Shown here piece by piece: positions 33,911 to 44,951 of a stretch of DNA of 64,000 nucleotides. Every line of letters starts with the position of its first letter. The first letter of the stretch is position 1. The translations under genes were made by a program, and so were the position numbers. The stretch is from Candolleomyces eurysporus (lineage: Eukaryota; Basidiomycota; Agaricomycetes; Agaricales; Psathyrellaceae). Location: the NCBI GenBank assembly GCA_027579435.1, contig JANBPK010000848.1, forward strand, positions 115,582 to 179,581, given 5' to 3'. The notes under the pieces are model-generated. The model searched no databases. It had not been told where the DNA came from and saw only the letters and a list, made by a program, of their open reading frames with translations.

Positions 33911-34922
33911 CGCGGTGTGGTGTGTAGGTTGCTTGGTTGGTAGCGACGATAATATTATTTGGTCGTTGCGAGGCGGCGGTGGAGCTGTGGTGGGTTGAGT
34001 GGAGCGCGGCAGTGGGTGGTGATGATAGTAAGCAAGCTGTTATTAGTTGAACCTCAGGGTCTTTTCTGTTCTAGTCCGAGGGGCTCCCCTTCCCTTCTAG
34101 GCGATAGATAGCCGGCGGTTTTTGAAGAGGAAAGTTCAGGGAGGGTGGGTAATGATGATACGCGAGCGTTTTATAAGGATTCAGAATCCCAGGGAATCCC
34201 TCCCTGAAGCGACAAAAAGTAAAGAGTGTCCCCCGTTCGATGATCTCGTCCAGTCCACCAAACACAGGATGTTTCTCCGAACAAGCTCCTATGAAAGACG
34301 TGGTCTCGTCACCGATCAGAATACAATGTCGACACAGAACGAGCACCCACCGGAGCGAACGAGACCTCTTTGAAATCGAGGGTGCTTACTGATCTAGAAG
34401 CAGCTAAACTCAATCAGCTCGATTGAGATGGGAGGAGGCAGCAACTTTCCCCTCTCCGGGGAAGAGCCAGAACCAGAATCCATCGCCCTGTCATTCTGCC
34501 AGTCCGTCAGTCAGTCAGAGTCAGGCCAGTGACGCAAGATTTCGATCGTAATAGAAAACCGCCTTTAGCAGAAGCGATCACAAACCGTATGATGAAAACG
34601 GAATGCTTCCGCATACTGACTGCGTGTCCAGAATCCCGCTGTCATCCTCAACGTCACAAACACTTCATTCAGGAGACCTAGACTTGAGGCTCAATTAAAG
34701 ACAACGGACGCAGCGGTCCCGGCCTCAGTCGTTACGTCTTGAGAGAGGGGACTAGGAGGATAGGGTTCGTAATTTGATTGGCTAGGACGTGAACGAATTA
34801 ATAATACATCAAGAAAGACCAAAAATTAAAACGGGAATAGTTATCCAAAGCGGATTCGTAGTGGTACATTGTAACCGTAACGTTCATTCATTCATTCATT
34901 GGCTTCGGGTCATCGGCCTTCA
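33911..34922. other. Intergenic, no gene supported
   Basis: This is the upstream region of the SnoaL-like gene and the 3' flank of the sororin-like gene. It contains a short ATTC tandem repeat near 34884-34900. Open frames of up to 91 codons show no recognisable motif. Confidence 0.4.
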
Positions 34923-36537
34923 TCATACAACGTACACGTTTTCCGTTTCGAATTCATATTCTTGTAACTGGTGGAAGTAGTCGAGCCGCACTTGACGTTC
35001 TCGTTCCCACTGCGAAAAAAATTACTCATGTCAATACGCGGGATCAAGGTTAGATGAGNAAAAAAAACTTCACCTCTTCCATGTCGGGATCCTCAACCTT
35101 ATTCGACACCACCCTCTTCTTGGCCTTACTCTGACCCTTCTTCGTCGCAGTACCTTCACCTCGCTTCGCCGAGCGTCCTTTACGTCCCGCCCCAACCGAC
35201 GTCGCCTTACTGGATTCTGCTTTCTGATGCACACTTCGGCTTCGCAACTGTCTCCGAGTAGAACATTCCTCGTCGTCTGATTCTAATTTCGCTTGTTTCT
35301 TGCCAGGAATTTTCTGTGACATGAAGCTCGAATTGCCCTCCTGTTCTTCTTCTTCCTCTTCTTCGAAGATATGACTAGCGGCTGCCTTGCGCTTTGCAGA
35401 CGACATCGCTGGCTTCGACGGAGAAGGACTACTGGGACAAGAAGATGGATGGGGGCTGAACAAATGATCGTCTGGATTCCCTGCACACGAGTGTCTTGCT
35501 CGAGCCTTCAATTTGTGAGGCGTAGGTGGGAAAGACCTGAATTCCTCCTCTTCCTCTTCGACTTCCTCCTCCTGAACCTCGGCTTCGTGAGGTGCATCGT
35601 CCGAGCCCCAGCCGTTGTCGAGTACTAAATGGCGTGGCAACCGACGCACAGGACGGGGTGACGACGTATCCGCAACGAGGATTAGACCGGCGGCTTCTTC
35701 GTCCTCTTCTCCCCCATCTCCGTATTCATCCTCATTCTCCCGTTCTTCCTTGAGCTTCCTCTCGAGGGCCAAGAAGCCAAATGGATCTGAACTCCGAGGT
35801 GCTGGTACCGGTCGAGACGGTCGGTCGCTCTCCTTTACGACATAGTCCAATTCGTTCCAAGCCTCATATGGCTGTTCCTCGTCCGCTTCTTCGGCATGAG
35901 GGAAGAGGCGCCGACTAAGGGTTTCGATCGGGACGGCTGGCGAGGGAGGCAAAAGAGGGAGGTCGTTGGTAGTGTCATTGTGCTCGAGTGGCTGTTGTGG
36001 AGCGATGACGACCGAAGAGATAGATGGGGGAGAAGACGGGGGGAGAGACGAGGGATAGGCATTGGCAGCACGGCTGGTCGACGCATGTTGACGACTTGGC
36101 CCTGCACCCATACCCTGCACGCCCGCAGTGGAAATGTGGAGTGTCGAAGCGGACGGCCCGTGGGTGCTGAGGGCTTCAGCGTGGACGGCAATCTCGCTCT
36201 GTGGGTACCCTCTGTTGGCAGACTCTGGTGCTGGTAGGAAGCGTTCTGTAATATCCTGTAGTGGCAGTTTCTCTGTCTTCGTCAATGTACCCTTGGCCGG
36301 TGGCTTCTCCTTCCCCTTGCCCTTGGCTTTGGCCTTCGTGGTGTTGGTGGCGGCGACAGCCGAGGTAGATGCCCCAAGGACCGTTCGCCTGGACCCCGCC
36401 CTCGTGGAGGCTCGAGTGACCCGTCCGCCATTCTCTTTCTCGTCCTCGTCGTACCCGTTCTCCTTCGATGCTCGTGAATCTCGTCTGGCGTTTGCAGTAT
36501 CCCACTGGCTGCGGGAGACGTTACGCGTTCGGGGCAT
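34923..36537 (-). CDS. Candidate sororin-like cohesin regulator
   Basis: Exons 36537..35074 and 35009..34923 encode 516 aa, mostly low complexity. Two KEN boxes stand close together near the N-terminus (residues 25-27 and 34-36), with an RxxL-type motif (RTVLG) at 51-55 and then LPLQDITERF. An FGF motif in DPFGFLALERKLKEER lies at about 253-255. The very C-terminus, entirely in exon 2, is a conserved-looking helix (EEWERERQVRLDYFHQLQEY). KEN boxes, an FGF motif and a C-terminal helix with EW...F are the features that define sororin, the Pds5-binding protector of sister-chromatid cohesion degraded by APC/C. The assignment is inference from motif order; overall similarity is low and a different APC/C substrate is possible. 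The N at 35059 lies in the intron. Confidence 0.5.
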
Positions 36538-37132
36538 TATCGTGGTAGTTTTTGTCAAAAACCCAATGAAATATAAAGTGATGTGGTTGGTGGGTTAAAA
36601 TTCAAGAAAAGAGTATCAAGAGGATATCAGAGATAGAAGTAGAGCTCGTTCAGAGGTGATAGTTGGTTGTTGGTTGAGTTTGAACAGGACGAGGCAAGCT
36701 CCGGTAAACAGAATTGGTTCCGGGCGTCGTGGGAAATACGGGTTGAACCACCAGACGCGTCGCGACACGTGAGCGAGACATTCGGCGCGACGCGTCGGCA
36801 GGAGGCGGGCCGGGACCTGTTCGAGACCATCCCCCGTCATGACCATCTAGCCTTCGCTGGCCGCGTCGTTGTCAGTTCTTTGCAACGACAACGGTCCTTT
36901 GACAAGGCGCCATACCTGTCGATTGAATATCGCTAAGAAGAGGTGCTGACGGTCCATGGCAAAGGCTTGTCTTCTCAGTTTCAATGCTTTCTTTACATCT
37001 GCCTTCCAGGGTGGCAGAATGTCGTTGTGACCATCTTGAAATGACTCGGAATAGCGGCTGGCATACTATATAACGACTCGTCTTTGGCAAGGACATACGT
37101 TCTCATTTATTCCACCGGGAGGCTAACTCAAT
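36538..37132. promoter_or_regulatory. Divergent promoter region, sororin-like gene and BTB gene
   Basis: About 595 bp lie between two divergent start codons (36537 minus, 37133 plus). ATATAA at 37069-37074 may serve the BTB gene. No coding region is supported. Confidence 0.4.
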
Positions 37133-38505
37133 ATGGCTCTGGCAGCCACCTCGCCTTTCGAGCGCGACAAGAGTTACTTCTGGGATTCCGTTACATTCTT
37201 GGTGAGAAGTAATTTTCAATATACAAGAAATTTTACTCATCCTTAACATGTGGCTACCAGTGCGAGAAGCGCCTCTTTCGCGTACCCAAGTACCGTTTCC
37301 TCGCTAACTCCGAAGTCTTCGCCTCCAAGTACGGCCTCACCACGGACACTGACACGGATTCTGAATACGCTGATGTCCCTATCACGCTTGATGCATCAGC
37401 GGACGATTTCCGCAACTTTCTGAAAGCCTTGTACCCCAAGTGAGTGTCAGCCAATTCCTCATGAAACTTTGTCCCACATTCTCATCCAATCCTTGTCAGA
37501 TGTGTTGAAGGAAAACTTTGCTTGAAACAAGGCGAATGGATCTCCGTTCTCAAACTGTCTACCGAATGGCACTTCAACGAGTTCCGCAAACGCGCTATTA
37601 CAGCTCTCTCGACCGAACTCAAATTGGGACGACCTGTCGACAAAGTCGCTCTCGGCCTGAAATATAACGTCTCTCCCTGGCTGAAGGACGGATTCTTTGA
37701 GCTCGTTACGCGTAAAGAGGTCATGACCGTAGCTGACGCAGGGAGGATACGGTGGCAGAGCGCTATAACACTCTACGGCATTCGCGATGCTTGGAATACC
37801 ACCATGGTGAAGAACGAAGACGTTTTGAAACGGACGATTCACGAACATTTCGAGGACGATTTGCAGGCGATGTACAACGTTGAGAGGTTGCATCTTACGG
37901 CTCAGGAGAAGGAGAAGACGAAGAGATTGAAGCAATTGGAGATGAAGGAGGTTGCTCAGCGCACAGAAGAACCTTTACGGACTCTGCAAGCGCCGAGCAG
38001 TGGTTCTGCGGCACCACACAAGGCTACACAAGCTCAGCCGAGTGCGCAGGGGACCCAGCGCCCTGCCACCACAGCTCTAGAGGCTGCGCCTGCCGCGATA
38101 CCTGCCCCCGCCTCTACTTCGTCCCCTGTCAACACCAAGGCCACCATCAAACAATATCGAACCGTAGTCCACGTTGACAAGCTGCCTTCGCCCTCCACAG
38201 CTCCTACACCTCCCTCCGCGACGCCCCTGCCTGCCACCAATGCCACACCCCAAGCGAGTCAGCAACCCAGGAAGAAGATTCAGAAAGACATTTCTCCACC
38301 TTTCGAAGTTGTGCCGGGCCCGCCGAGCTCATTATCAGCTTCGTTGGACGCCAGTATTCAAGCAACTTCGTCGTCGTCGATGGGGTTTGGTGGAGCCAAG
38401 CCCACTGGCATGACTGCCGGTGGGTTGAACGCATCTACCCAGTCTTCGAGTTCAAACTCGAGCACTTTCACTTTCTCAGGGAAGCTATTTACTGGGATAA
38501 GCTAG
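37133..38505 (+). CDS. BTB/POZ protein with Ser/Thr/Pro and FG-like tail
   Basis: Exons 37133..37201, 37261..37439 and 37500..38505 encode 417 aa. Exon 1 ends SYFWDSVTFL. Exon 2 is CEKRLFRVPKYRF to DDFRNFLKALYPK. Exon 3 starts with ISVLKLSTEWHFNEFRKRAI and then DVLKRTIHEHFEDDLQAMYN. After about residue 230 the chain is Ala/Ser/Thr/Pro-rich and ends with scattered FG/FS patches (SSMGFGGAKPTG, STFTFSGKLF) that resemble nucleoporin tails. It is the first of four head-to-tail BTB genes and the only one of them with a divergent upstream neighbour. Confidence 0.82.
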
Positions 38506-39111
38506 GGGGAGGCGGTTTCAGGTCTGGCTTACTGCACTGGGTGCTCTTGGTCGAGAGCTTCTTGGGCGCAGAGGTCGGGCGGCTCTTATTTACTGTTATC
38601 ATTTCAGCTCTCATATAGTTATGGCTTTCAATTCTCGATTAATTTCTTTTTTACCCTGATCCTTCTTGAGACTCTTTTTTGCTCTTTTTGCTGTGGGCGC
38701 GATGGAGGTGCGTGGTAAGCGCCCTGACAAATCTTGCTGACGTCTATTTCCTTGCTCTTGCTCAAACTTACACCTCCTTCCCATCTGCACCTCCTCTGAT
38801 TCGACAGGATGACGATGAAGACACGATCCGGTAGATATGGAATCCGTCCGCAAGATCCACAAGGCTATCCACTCAAGCGGCAACCCCGACTAGTGCTTTA
38901 TTGCAGATGCTGTCGATTGTCCGACCCCATGAATATCACCCCAAGACAGTGTTTATGTCGATATAGCTTCTGTTTTAGCGGAATGTGCTGTAAAGACGTG
39001 GCGGATTGTTACCAGGTAGTCGTACAATTGAGTGAGTGGCTCGTGTCTATAAAGATGCCGCCGATCCTCATTGCCTCGTGTTATCCCTTGTACAGCTCCA
39101 TATCGTTCAGC
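38506..39111. other. Intergenic between tandem BTB genes
   Basis: This is the 3' flank of one BTB gene and the promoter of the next. No gene or RNA is seen, and all longer frames are without recognisable motifs. Confidence 0.4.
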
Positions 39112-40541
39112 ATGCAAGTGGAAAGGGCTTCAGCTTCCCAGACCCCGATTGAGCTTGATAAAGATGTTGAATACTTCTGGGACTTTGTCCTATTCTCAGT
39201 ACGCACCCCCAACCTAGGGCGTCATCAGCAATTGTACTGATCGAGTTGGCAGTGCGAAGGACATCTCTTCTGTGTACCCAAATACCGCTTCATAACTGGT
39301 TCTGAAGTATTTCCCTCTAAGTTTGGTCGGGATGGGCACGTCAGGTCTGGACCGTCCGACATTGTCGGTGTCGACGACGTACTGGAGCTCGACGTGGGCG
39401 CGGAGGATTTTCGCAACTTTCTTAGAGCCTTGCATCCCAAGTGAGCCAATCCTCTTGTACATGTCGAATTCTGTGCTCATCACTCCACTGCCCTTCTACT
39501 AGGTACCCTGAACAAGCACTCGAACTATCCAAAGATCAATGGCTCTCTGTTCTCCAACTATCAACCAAGTGGTTCTTCAACGACTTCCGCAGACGCGCTA
39601 TTGACAACCTCACTGCTTTCAACCTCGACCCCATCGAGAAAATCTGCCTCGGTACTCAATTCAACGTCTCATCTTGGCTTAAGACAGGGTTTCACGAGCT
39701 GGTGACACGCACGGAAATTATCACAGTTGAGGATGCTCGACAGATTGGGTTGGAAACCGCGATCAAGGTCTATGGCATCCGGGATTTATGGAACAAGTCA
39801 GGCAATCCCTGTGACGACACGACCCTCAATGTCAAGATAGAGATAGCTTTTGCGTCTGAGCTCAGAACTGCGTATGATGTCGAAAGACAGCATCTGCCGG
39901 CTCGAGAGAGAGAGATGGAGGAGGAAGCCAAAAATGCCAGAGAGTTGGAGAAGCGGGAGGAAGGTCAACGTCAGGAAGAGCATGAACGGCTTCAAAACGC
40001 GGTCGCGGAAGCGAAGAGGGTTTTAGAAGAAAACAATGATGCCCTTGAAAAGTTCGAGAAGGCGCGGAAGGTAAGCGCTATCATCTTACCAGCCACACAG
40101 TCCCTCATCTCTATGCTTCCAACCATTTCAACCCCCGAGAAGGTGTCAACTTCGCCTGCAACATCAGCGACTGCTACCGCAGCAGTCCCGGTGCCATCTA
40201 TTTTCGGCTCCACTTCACCAACCCCGTCGACAGCATCCACCGGCTTTTCGTCTGCCATCTCATTTTCTGCACCTGCACCAGCACCTGCACCAGCAGCACA
40301 AACCCAACCTTCTTCCACCAGAGCAACTGCAACTTCGAATCCCAGCACCAAGAGTGCCACAACCTCTTCTACTCAGTATCCTTCTTCTGGTGATCTCAAA
40401 TTTGCCCCCTCTACGCCAAAGTCGGCATTTGGTACCCCGGCAAAAGCGAGTGCTTTTGGCACGAGTGGGGTTTCTCGCGGATCTGGAGGTAAACCCAAGG
40501 CCAGTTTCGCAGGCTACGGGTCTGGAGGCTGGGGCTCCTAG
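39112..40541 (+). CDS. BTB/POZ protein with coiled coil and FG-repeat-like tail
   Basis: Exons 39112..39198, 39253..39440 and 39503..40541 encode 437 aa. The exon-2 core is CEGHLFCVPKYRF to EDFRNFLRALHPK. Exon 3 has LSVLQLSTKWFFNDFRRRAI, then IEKICLGTQFNVSSWLKTGF. A coiled coil follows (NARELEKREEGQRQEEHERL). The last 150 residues are Ser/Thr/Ala/Pro-rich with FG and GF patches (SIFGSTS, SAFGTPAKASAFGTSG, YGSGGWGS). A frameshifted relative of this gene lies at 19.4-20.8 kb on the other strand. The FG-like tail could be simple low complexity, but it recurs in the neighbour at 37.1 kb. Confidence 0.82.
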
Positions 40542-40901
40542 AGACGCACTGATCCCGCCTATGCACCCAAGAGCTGGGGGTTCAAAGCTGTTCGCGCACC
40601 ATTTTTGGAGCAAGGACATCACGTCCTGGGTCGCGACCTGGTTATTCTGCCGAGTGCTTGCCGATCTACTTTATCGTGTACGTACGCCTTGCATATGCTC
40701 ATTCTCATATTGGTTTCTCGCTGTTGGACGATCCCGTTATAATATCAACCATGTCGCTTTCTCTTCTCGTTTGGGCATCTAAATCTGTATTCGAATTGGG
40801 AATGATTTCGTGGGTATACAATCAGCATCGTGGTGTGCTTATAACGAAACTCGATGGAATCTCCCAGGGCTTCCTCCCTTTCTCTCACAACTGCTGTTAA
40901 C

Positions 40902-42190
40902 ATGGCTCAGGATTTACCAACCAACCCACCATCCAAGCTCGATGGAGAGCATTATTGGGACTTTGTCACTTTCTCTGTACGTACTTCTTCATCGACATTT
41001 ATCAGGGCTATGCTGAAGTTATCTTGTCAAGGTGGAGGGCTGTCTGTTCCGTCTCCCAAAGTACCGATTTGTAGAGGAGTCGAAGGACTTCTGGAAAGGA
41101 TATCAATTTGACCCGGATAATGAGTTGGTGCCACAGGCTGCTGAAGAGCCGGAATACACGAATGTCACCATAAACGCAGACACTTCCTCAAGCCCTAATT
41201 TGGACCAGGGTCAACATGTTATTAGTCTCAATGATGTCACTGTCGACGATTTCAGATACTTCTTGAAGGTCCTATACCCAAGGCAAGTTTTAGGTTTCCT
41301 CAAGCTCTTCGGGACCTCACTCTGCACGTCCATTTAGGAATGGAGAAAGCGAGACATCCTCGTTCACTCCGGAGCAGTGGCAATCCGTCCTCAAGCTCTC
41401 TACGACATGGTCTTTCAATGATATCAGACATCAAGCTATCAAAGAAATTGAAGCTGGTGACGGTGGCATGACCGCTGTTAATCAAATCATTCTAGCAAAG
41501 GAATATAACGTCTCGGAATGGCTTTTGACAGGGTACAAGACCCTCATAACAAGGGAAGAAACCATCGATCTTCAAGAGGGAGAGGAGATCGGCCTTCGCA
41601 ATGCGCTCCAGCTTTACGAACTTAGAGATCAATACTTTCGCCAGGGCTGGCTTGAAGAAACTCTCGAGTCCGAGATTCAGTGTAAATTCGAGCTGGAACT
41701 TGACATAATGCGCGAGATAGAGGGAAAGTATCCTACAAAGAAGGAGAGGAAGGCAGCTGAAGATGCAAAGGCCAAGTCAGACCAGGAGGAGCGGGCCAGG
41801 GCTCAGCAGAAGGCCAAGCTTTTGATCGAGCAAGCAGAGTCTAGGAAGAAGGCGGTCGAAGAATGTGAGAGGGGGATAGAAATCAAAAGGCAGGAACTAG
41901 CGCAAATGGAGAAAGAAAAGGAGGCTTTGCTGGCGCCGCCGCCTATTGGTCCCTCACCGGAAGATGTACGTGTTTTACTCTTTGCAACTTGACATTGTCT
42001 CAATTGCTGTGGTCCCTCATAGAGGCGTGCTGCCAAGATGGCACGAAAAGCAGCGAGAAAGGAGAAAGCGAGGTCGTACAAAACCGTGACTGACACGGCT
42101 TGCGATCCCACTCCTGAAGTGGTCGACCCCTGTGTACCGTCGATATTGGGATCTAAGCCTATGGTTGAAATTCTCGAGATGCCGGCTTGA
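40902..42190 (+). CDS. BTB/POZ protein with coiled coil and basic C-terminus; GC-AG intron
   Basis: Exons 40902..40976, 41032..41282, 41338..41965 and 42023..42190 encode 373 aa. The BTB core (EGCLFRLPKYRF to DDFRYFLKVLYPR) carries an insertion of about 20 residues compared with its neighbour. Exon 3 has QSVLKLSTTWSFNDIRHQAI and a coiled coil (AKLLIEQAESRKKAVEECER). Exon 4 is basic (RAAKMARKAARKEKARS). Intron 2 starts GCAAGT directly after AG at 41281-41282, so it is a GC-AG intron; the sister gene has GTAGAC at the homologous place. The leader before the ATG (CTGCTGTTAACATGG) is shared with the gene at 42.87 kb. Confidence 0.82.
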
Positions 42191-42866
42191 GGTAGCACTC
42201 AATACTTCCCAATGGATTACTATTTTACAGCCTCACTAGATAATCTCAGGCATTTGGTCCCGAGCACTTGCTCATCCCTCAAGAATTCTGTGTGGCGCTC
42301 ACTGATTGACGGGTCGACATCTCATTGCCTATGTGTTTGAGGCCTACGATCCTTTCTGGGTCACTTGGATAAACCTGCTGTTAAGTGCATTTCGCATTCG
42401 GTGCTTCGGTGCCCGACCACTGCAGCAACCACAGATAATGGCACTTCATTTGCTTTTTCCGGTATGGAAACGTTTTTGGGATATAAGTTGGTTGATAGAT
42501 TCTGAGCTAGAAGCGGCGTCCTGCTTCTCCTCGTTAGAAATACTCCATCCCTCCCTCCCTTTTATTTGCTTCACCGTCTCCATCCCTCTCTTTCCTGCTG
42601 TGATTGGGACCAGTCGATGCTCCCTGTCTGTGGCGACAGCGTACCTACGTATATATGCTGTTCATTGGATCATTTTCAGAAGATAGTTGACCGTACGGAC
42701 AATGCCGTCCCATTCTCAACAACTTCTCCTAGAATTTGGGCATCTATTTTCAGACCCAATTGGAGATAGATTTATGGGTATCAAAGATCTGCCTCGTGGT
42801 GTACTTAAAGAACGAAACTGAATCGGTCGAAGTGTTCCTTCCTTTTCCCTTGCGACTGCTGTTAAC
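42191..42866. other. Intergenic between tandem BTB genes
   Basis: Nothing is coding here. The last 200 bp resemble the leader of the previous gene (about 40.7-40.9 kb), showing that the promoter was copied with the gene. Confidence 0.4.
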
Positions 42867-44093
42867 ATGGCCGAGACCTCACCTACGAGCCCACCTACGA
42901 GCCCACCCACGAGCCCACCATCCATGTTCGATAAAAAGCACTATTGGGACTTCGTTACGTTCTCTGTGAGTATTCACCTACTCACCCTTCATGGCAATAA
43001 GCCTCACAGTTGTTTAGGTGGGAGGTTGTCTCTTCCGTCTCCCCAAGTACCGGTTTGTCGAAGAGTCCGAGCTCTTCTGCAAACAGTATGATCTGGACTT
43101 CAGTTTGGAAAAGGAGTACGGCCTAGAGGACCAGCAACTCGACGTCATCCAACTTGACGTTGATGTAGAAGATTTTCGAGCCTTCCTGACGGTCCTATAC
43201 CCCAGGTAGACTTTTCCTCGAGCTCTTTCGTTGAAGCACCATATTCACTTGCCTTTTCTGCTTTTTTACGACCCAGAAATGGAGAGGACGCTTCGCTCAG
43301 CTCGGACCAATGGCGAGCTGTGCTCAGGCTGTCCACAAAGTGGTCCTTCAACGATATTAGGCACCAAGCTATCATGAAGATCAATGTCGTCGATCTTCCT
43401 CCTCCCGAGCGCATCGGGCTAGCCAAGGAAAATCAAGTTTCATCTTGGTTACTTTCTGGATATCGCCAAATGGTTGTTCGGAAGGAAGCTATCACAGTGG
43501 AAGAAGCCGAGAAGATCGATCTGCGAAAGGCCATCCTGGTGTGCGGGCTCCGAGAAAGATTCAAGGAACGAGGCCTTTTTATTAATTCCGACTCAGACGT
43601 TGAAGATGGTATTCTTGCAGCCTTCGCCTCAGACTTCAACGAAATACGAGAGACGGAGGCCAAGTATCCTACGAAGGAGGAGAAAAAAGCAATGGAAGCG
43701 AGGGAAGCTAGAGCCAGGGAGCATGAAGAAGCGAAGATACTGGCTCAGCGTGAGCGCGTGAAGGAGGAAGAACTCATGCTACAGGAGGCTATCCAGAGAT
43801 ATGATAGTCAGTTGGAGGAACAACGGCTGAACCTTGCGCGTTTGGAGAGAGAAAAGGAACAGGCATTGCTGAATGGTCCTCTCTATTGTCACGGTGCTGC
43901 CCCTACCACTCCTATCTTTGCCGGGACGGCGAATGCCTCGGATGATGTCGTACGTGACCTCTTGACGATCTTACAAGCTGCTGATCCGTATTTGGGACAG
44001 GTAAATCCTGACTCTTTTGGCGTCCCAACTACGAAGAAGAAGAAGGGGAAGAAGGGCGTGGGCATTGCTGCAGCTGTACAAAACACGGCTTGA
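42867..44093 (+). CDS. BTB/POZ protein with coiled coil and lysine-rich end
   Basis: Exons 42867..42965, 43018..43205 and 43277..44093 encode 367 aa. The N-terminus holds three TSPP units from a tandem 12-nt repeat. The core is GGCLFRLPKYRF to EDFRAFLTVLYPR, followed by RAVLRLSTKWSFNDIRHQAI. A long coiled coil follows (YDSQLEEQRLNLARLEREKE), and the end is TTKKKKGKKGVGIAAA. A GTACGT...CAG stretch of 51 nt near 43949-43999 could be an in-frame intron, since the sister gene has an intron at the corresponding place. It is closest to the gene at 40.9 kb and is a tandem duplicate of it. Confidence 0.82.
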
Positions 44094-44951
44094 TGGTAAC
44101 TCGGCGGGTCGACATTCTGTCGAGCGGATAGAATCGTGTGGGCGTCATGCGTCGAGCGCCAAGTATCGTATAGGTCAAGCTTGATCCTTGTCGTTTTCCA
44201 ACTTGTAGTAATTCCGTTGCTTGAGATCGAACTGCTTGTGTACTGCGACTGTACCTTCAATGTCGGAGGAGGCCGAAGATTGAAAACCGGGTAAAGTAGT
44301 TGGTGTACACCAAGCAGAAGGCGATTATAATAAAGATCGGTAGGTGTGGAGTTCTGATACTAGGAACGCAGGGAATATTCTCGTAACAGCGACCCTCGAA
44401 CCCTCGGTCTGAAGAAAGGGGACAACATGATCAACATGATCTCACCGCAGCTTCGACAGAGCAGACAAGCATCCGACAAGGAGGCGGAGCAGCTTATCCA
44501 GGAGCTGGAAGAATGTATGCAGTAGGGCAGGGAAGAAGTAGAAGAGCGCCGAGAGTACGGCCAAAGGCAGAATGAGTGGCGGAAAACGTGCTCATGCAGT
44601 CGCTTGAAGCTCCAAGGCTGATTATGGGGCAATCTCGTGTATCTTGTTCGCCCTTTGCTGCATATATTGCATTCAAAATATTTTGTACGTTGGGGGTCGG
44701 CTTCGACGTACATATCTTCAGTCTCCGTTTTCTTGTGCGATTGTCGTCAATGAGCAAGGCGAGGCGATCAGTGTCACCAGACCCAGGGACATCATGCATC
44801 ATGCATCAATTCTGGCTCACCATCAAGGTCACGACCGATCCTCTACACCCATGGCCTCAACCTGCATGAACATCTCTTTCCTTCGTACCACCGACATCGA
44901 TACTGCGTTAGGCATTGGAAATGCAAAGAACTGAAGGGAGCGAGATTGCAG
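44094..44951. other. Intergenic with a possible coiled-coil gene remnant
   Basis: 44427-44640 on the plus strand reads SPQLRQSRQASDKEAEQL, a stop, then REEVEERREYGQRQNEWRKT. It could be a decayed coiled-coil fragment, but there is no identifiable parent. The right end is the promoter of palB. Nothing else is seen. Confidence 0.25.
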
